DNA from: Pseudoalteromonas rubra | Lineage (GTDB): Bacteria > Pseudomonadota > Gammaproteobacteria > Enterobacterales > Alteromonadaceae | Direction of reading: 5' to 3' | NCBI RefSeq assembly: GCF_000238295.3 | Contig: NZ_AHCD03000035.1 | Coordinates: 1-64,000 of the forward strand | DNA length: 64,000 bases | Shown here: one piece after another, positions 59,897-64,000 of the stretch | Numbering within the stretch: position 1 is the stretch's first letter | Layout: each line of letters starts with the position of its first letter | Position numbers and translations under genes: made by a program | Notes under the pieces: model-generated | Seen by the model: the letters and a program-made list of their open reading frames with translations, nothing else | Database searches by the model: none | What the model was told of the DNA's origin: nothing

Positions 59897-62800
59897 ATGA
59901 CACAAAATGAAGGTCCAGCGTCAGTTATCCTGGATAACGTCACCAAGCTGATCCACAAAAAAGTTCATGCCGAAAACGTGTCGCTCGTTGAAACTTTTGC
60001 CAAAGCCTTGTACAGCAATATGTCTAAAGAGGACTTGGCACATCGTAACGACAGCGACTTATACGGAGCCGCATTGAGTCTTTGGAATTCTCTGGAAAAG
60101 AATGCCAATGACGATGCGGTTATTCGCGTTTTTAACCCTGAAGTAGCCAAAGATGGTTGGCAATCCTCTCACACGATCGTTGAGATCATCGCGAAAGACA
60201 TGCCGTTCCTGGTTGACTCAGTACGCATGGCACTTAGCCGCAAAAATATCGTGTCTCACTTGCTGTTACACAGCCCGCTTAAAGTAAAGCGCGATGGTGA
60301 CAATAAGATTACGGCGCTTTCGAACTTAAAAACCGAGCAGGAATCCTCATCGACAAAAACTGTTTTCTTCATTGAGATTGATCGTCAGACTGACGCAAAA
60401 GCAATGAAAGAGTTCACAGAAGAACTAGAATCAGTATTGAAAGATGTGTCTGTTGCTGTAGAAGACTGGAAGCCTATCCGCGATAAACTGGTTGCGGTCA
60501 GTAAAGAGATACCGACGCGTCACCATGACTGCTCACAGGCAGAAGTCAATGAAGCAGTTGAGTTCCTTGAATGGTTGTCTTCAGATAACTTCACCTTTAT
60601 GGGCTACCGTCAGTATGACCTGGTGCCTGTTCAGGGTGACCATGAACTGCGCGCAGTGCCAGACACTAGCCTGGGTTTGATGAAAAACTCGAGCCATGAC
60701 GGCGGCCGCTTACTGTCTGAGCTGCCAGAAGTCGCACGCAAAGAAGCTCGCAGCAAAAATCTACTGATATTAACTAAGACCAATTCACAGTCTCGTGTTC
60801 ATCGTCCAGCCTATATTGATTATGTGGGTATTAAGCGCTTTGACGAGCAGGGCAACGTTATCGGGGAAGACCGTTTCATCGGTTTATTCTCATCGAGCTT
60901 CTACAATAACAGTGCGGCAGATGTGCCAGTTCTTAAGAGTAAGATCCAGCGCATTATGGAGCAGTGTGACTTTGCACAAGGGACACATGCTTACAAGGCT
61001 GTGCTTAACTTGCTGGAAACTTATCCGCGTGATGAGCTTGTGCAAGCGCGCGAAGTCGAGCTACTAGAAGTCGCGACCGGCGTATTGCAAATTCAGGAAC
61101 GCGACATGTGTCGTTTGTTCGTTCGTCGCGATGTGTACGGGCGTTTCTTCTCATGCATGGTCTATGTGCCTCGTGAGCGCTATAACACAGCACTACGTCG
61201 TGAAACTCAAAAACTATTGGCAGATGCATTTAAGTCCAATGAAAAAGTTGAGTTTACGACCTTTTTCTCAGAGTCCACATTAGCGAGAACGCATTACATC
61301 GTACGTGTGGCAGATAACAGTATTAAGTACAACGTGAAAGACATTGAAAACAACCTGGCAGAAGCCGCTCGCACTTGGGAAGACAAACTACAATCAGCAT
61401 TGCTTGGTAGCAATGGTGAGACCCGTGGTAACGAGCTAAACCGTAAATATGCCAACGCTTTCCCACACTCATACAAAGATCAAGTGTTGCCAAGTGCCGC
61501 GGTAGTCGATATTGAGAAGCTGGAGCAACTGAGCGATGAGAAAAAGCTGGAAATGCTTTTTTACCGTCCTCAGGAAGAATCAAATAGCGAAATCGTTCGT
61601 TTGAGCTTGTTCCACAAAGACGTACCAATCCACCTGTCAGACGTTATGCCAATGTTGGAAAACTTTGGTTTGCGCGTGATCGGTGAAACGCCTTACGCAA
61701 TTAAGAGTAGCGATGGCCAGGTAAACTGGATCATGGATTTCTCCATGATGATCGACTCAAAAGGGATTGCGGACTTTGATAAAGTGTCAGCTCGTTTCCG
61801 TGCTGCGCTGACGAACGTTTGGAATAACCGTCTGGAGAGCGATGGTTTCAACCGTATGGTCCTGCTAGGTGGCATGACCGGACGTGAAGCGTCAATTTTG
61901 CGTGCATATGCTAAGTACATGCGCCAGATTGGTGTGACATTCTCGCAGTCTTACATCGAAAATACGTTTGAGCATTACCCGCACATCGCAGCACAAATTG
62001 TTGAGCTGTTTGTGAAGAAGTTCTCACCAGCGAAAAAAGCGGCTGAGAAGACGCTTGAAAAACTGATCGAGAAAATCTATCAGGAGCTGGAAAACGTTGC
62101 TAACCTGGATGATGACCGTATCATTCGCATGTATGTTGATATGATCAACGCCACATTGCGTACCAACTTCTATCAAAAAGAAGCGGACGAAAGCAACAAA
62201 TCTTATATTTCATTCAAGATCAACCCGCATGCGATCCCTGAGATGCCTCTGCCGCTGCCTGCGTATGAAATCTTCGTTTATTCACCACGTGTAGAAGGTG
62301 TACATTTACGCGGTGGTAAAGTTGCGCGTGGTGGTCTGCGTTGGTCAGATCGTCGTGAAGACTTCCGTACCGAGGTACTGGGTCTGGTTAAGGCACAACA
62401 GGTTAAAAATACAGTAATCGTTCCTGTCGGGTCAAAAGGTGGATTTGTTTGTAAGCAGCTGCCAAACGATCGTGAAGGCTTCTTTAAAGAAGGTCAGGAA
62501 TGCTACAAGATGTTCATCCGTGGTCTGTTAGACATCACAGATAACATCATTCATGGCGAAATCATTCCACCGGTTGACGTAGTTCGTCACGACGAAGATG
62601 ACCCATATCTGGTTGTTGCTGCCGATAAAGGGACCGCTACATTCTCTGATATTGCCAACGGTATTGCTGATGAGTATAACTTCTGGCTAGGCGACGCATT
62701 TGCTTCTGGTGGTTCAATTGGTTATGACCACAAGAAAATGGGTATCACTGCGAAAGGTGCGTGGGAGTCGGTTAAGCGTCATTTCCGTGAAATGGACATT

Positions 62801-64000
62801 GACTGTCAGACAACTGACTTTACAGCGGTTGGTATCGGCGACATGGGTGGTGACGTGTTTGGTAATGGTATGTTGCTGTCTAAGCACATTCGCCTGCAGG
62901 CAGCCTTTAACCACATGCATATCTTTATCGACCCGAACCCGGATGCGGCATCGTCTTATGTAGAACGTGATCGTCTGTTCAATTTGCCTCGTTCAAGTTG
63001 GGAAGATTACAACAAAGAGCTTATTTCTGAAGGTGGTGGTGTATTCTCTCGTGCAGCTAAGTCAATCACATTGACCGCTGAGATGAAGAAAATGATTGGC
63101 ACTAAAAAAGCCAGCATGACACCAAATGAGCTGATTAAAGCGCTACTTAAAATGCCTGCTGACCTGCTATGGAACGGTGGTATCGGTACTTACATTAAAG
63201 CTAAGTCTGAATCTAATGCAGATGTGGGTGACCGTGCAAATGACGGTTTACGTATCGATGGTTCTGAACTGGGCGCGAAAATCTTCGGTGAAGGTGGTAA
63301 CCTGGGTGCAACACAGCTGGGTCGTATTGAGTTTGCCGAGAAGGGCGGGCGTATCAACACCGACTTTATCGATAACGTAGGTGGTGTGGCGTGTTCGGAT
63401 AACGAAGTAAACATCAAGATCCTGTTGAATGGTTTGGTTGCTGAAGGTGACTTGACTAAGAAACAGCGTGATGAACTTCTGTATGCCATGACTGATGAAG
63501 TATCTGAGCTGGTATTGGCAGATTGTTACCGTCAAACACATACGCTGTCTATCACTAAGTCGAAAGGTCCGGCAACGCTGAAAGAGAAAATTCGCTTTAT
63601 CCATGCATTGGAAAAAGATGGCAAGCTTGACCGTACGATTGAGTTTTTGCCTACCGATGAAGAATTGGCAGAGCGTGCTGCGGCAGGGTCAGACCTGACA
63701 CGTCCAGAGCTGTCTGTGTTAGTTTCTTACTCTAAAATGGTGCTGAAAGAGTCTCTGGTTGTTGATGAGATTTCAGAGAACCCATACTATCGTCAGCTAT
63801 TGGTAAATTCATTCCCAATCCCACTGCGTGAGCGTTTTAACGCAGCAATGGATAACCACCCACTGCGTAAAGAGATTATTGCAACGAAACTTGCGAATAA
63901 TATCGTGAACGACATGGGTTTGAACTTCATGATCCGTATGCACGAAGAAACTGGTGCAATGGAAGCAGAAATTGCGCTGTGTTACTCAATTGCCAGCGAA
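59897..64000 (+). CDS. gdhB: NAD-dependent glutamate dehydrogenase, large form (partial)
   Basis: N-terminal 1368 residues of the large NAD-specific glutamate dehydrogenase (about 1600 residues, GdhB/GDH-180 type). It interconverts glutamate and 2-oxoglutarate plus ammonium in catabolism. ATG 59897 has AAGGAA upstream; the frame stays open to the window edge. Visible: the N-terminal ACT-like segments (IAKDMPFLVDSVRMALSRKN), the catalytic core GGKVARGGLRWSDRREDFRT and VPVGSKGGF, and DFIDNVGGVACSDNEVNIKI. The last part is cut by the edge. Confidence 0.95.
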   Translation, partial: MTQNEGPASVILDNVTKLIHKKVHAENVSLVETFAKALYSNMSKEDLAHRNDSDLYGAALSLWNSLEKNANDDAVIRVFNPEVAKDGWQSSHTIVEIIAKDMPFLVDSVRMALSRKNIVSHLLLHSPLKVKRDGDNKITALSNLKTEQESSSTKTVFFIEIDRQTDAKAMKEFTEELESVLKDVSVAVEDWKPIRDKLVAVSKEIPTRHHDCSQAEVNEAVEFLEWLSSDNFTFMGYRQYDLVPVQGDHELRAVPDTSLGLMKNSSHDGGRLLSELPEVARKEARSKNLLILTKTNSQSRVHRPAYIDYVGIKRFDEQGNVIGEDRFIGLFSSSFYNNSAADVPVLKSKIQRIMEQCDFAQGTHAYKAVLNLLETYPRDELVQAREVELLEVATGVLQIQERDMCRLFVRRDVYGRFFSCMVYVPRERYNTALRRETQKLLADAFKSNEKVEFTTFFSESTLARTHYIVRVADNSIKYNVKDIENNLAEAARTWEDKLQSALLGSNGETRGNELNRKYANAFPHSYKDQVLPSAAVVDIEKLEQLSDEKKLEMLFYRPQEESNSEIVRLSLFHKDVPIHLSDVMPMLENFGLRVIGETPYAIKSSDGQVNWIMDFSMMIDSKGIADFDKVSARFRAALTNVWNNRLESDGFNRMVLLGGMTGREASILRAYAKYMRQIGVTFSQSYIENTFEHYPHIAAQIVELFVKKFSPAKKAAEKTLEKLIEKIYQELENVANLDDDRIIRMYVDMINATLRTNFYQKEADESNKSYISFKINPHAIPEMPLPLPAYEIFVYSPRVEGVHLRGGKVARGGLRWSDRREDFRTEVLGLVKAQQVKNTVIVPVGSKGGFVCKQLPNDREGFFKEGQECYKMFIRGLLDITDNIIHGEIIPPVDVVRHDEDDPYLVVAADKGTATFSDIANGIADEYNFWLGDAFASGGSIGYDHKKMGITAKGAWESVKRHFREMDIDCQTTDFTAVGIGDMGGDVFGNGMLLSKHIRLQAAFNHMHIFIDPNPDAASSYVERDRLFNLPRSSWEDYNKELISEGGGVFSRAAKSITLTAEMKKMIGTKKASMTPNELIKALLKMPADLLWNGGIGTYIKAKSESNADVGDRANDGLRIDGSELGAKIFGEGGNLGATQLGRIEFAEKGGRINTDFIDNVGGVACSDNEVNIKILLNGLVAEGDLTKKQRDELLYAMTDEVSELVLADCYRQTHTLSITKSKGPATLKEKIRFIHALEKDGKLDRTIEFLPTDEELAERAAAGSDLTRPELSVLVSYSKMVLKESLVVDEISENPYYRQLLVNSFPIPLRERFNAAMDNHPLRKEIIATKLANNIVNDMGLNFMIRMHEETGAMEAEIALCYSIASE

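Overview
The window looks like chromosomal DNA of a marine gammaproteobacterium of the Alteromonadales, most probably Pseudoalteromonas or a close relative. This is an inference from recognised genes and gene order: yccA-tusDCBE, msrC-proQ-prc, pepN next to a DUF2835 gene, large NAD-dependent glutamate dehydrogenase, a chitinase, a TonB receptor, Mrp and NhaC sodium antiporters, and moderate GC content. No database search was run.

Layout. 1-1300: a 646-bp tandem repeat made of an IS481-type transposase fragment, a 3' scrap of 5S rRNA and rRNA-type terminators, so an rRNA operon probably lies just upstream. 1875-7874: secreted GH18 chitinase, a YdjM-like membrane protein, and a DUF1800/DUF1501 exported pair. 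7908-10899: a PAS sigma-54 activator and ccoG; a 16-bp palindrome shared by both upstream regions and a good -24/-12 promoter in front of ccoG suggest a local circuit. 10907-16080: a periplasmic binding-like protein, a small alpha/beta-hydrolase-like protein, and a tight pair of an acetoacetate-decarboxylase-like protein with a large flavoprotein of unknown pathway. 16223-23188: TonB receptor, 7TM hybrid histidine kinase, orphan lipoprotein. 23400-27351: prpE, then tusDCBE and yccA on the minus strand.

27572-32348: a stringent-type promoter drives fourteen tandem tRNA-Ser(UGA) genes on a 150-bp period, followed by a terminator, an HPF/RaiA-like gene and divergent nhaR. The HPF-nhaR segment is present twice as an exact 1249-bp tandem duplication. 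32495-44171: a translationally coupled operon joins a P-type cation ATPase to a complete Mrp-type antiporter (E-F-G-MbhD-B-C-D-fused double antiporter subunit) and a small AtpI-like protein. A second exact tandem duplication (1260 bp) covers the end of that operon. 44285-47764: msrC, a small unknown gene, proQ and prc. 48007-49479: NhaC. 49668-52523: pepN and DUF2835. 52760-59694: a four-gene envelope module (DUF1302, DUF1329, YCF48-like propeller, RND/MMPL transporter). 59897 to the edge: the first 1368 codons of NAD-glutamate dehydrogenase.

The strongest leads are the P-ATPase/Mrp operon with its fused antiporter subunit, the 14-copy tRNA-Ser array, the sigma-54/ccoG circuit, and the decarboxylase-like/flavoprotein pair. 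The exact tandem duplications may be real or may be assembly artefacts; the sequence alone cannot decide.
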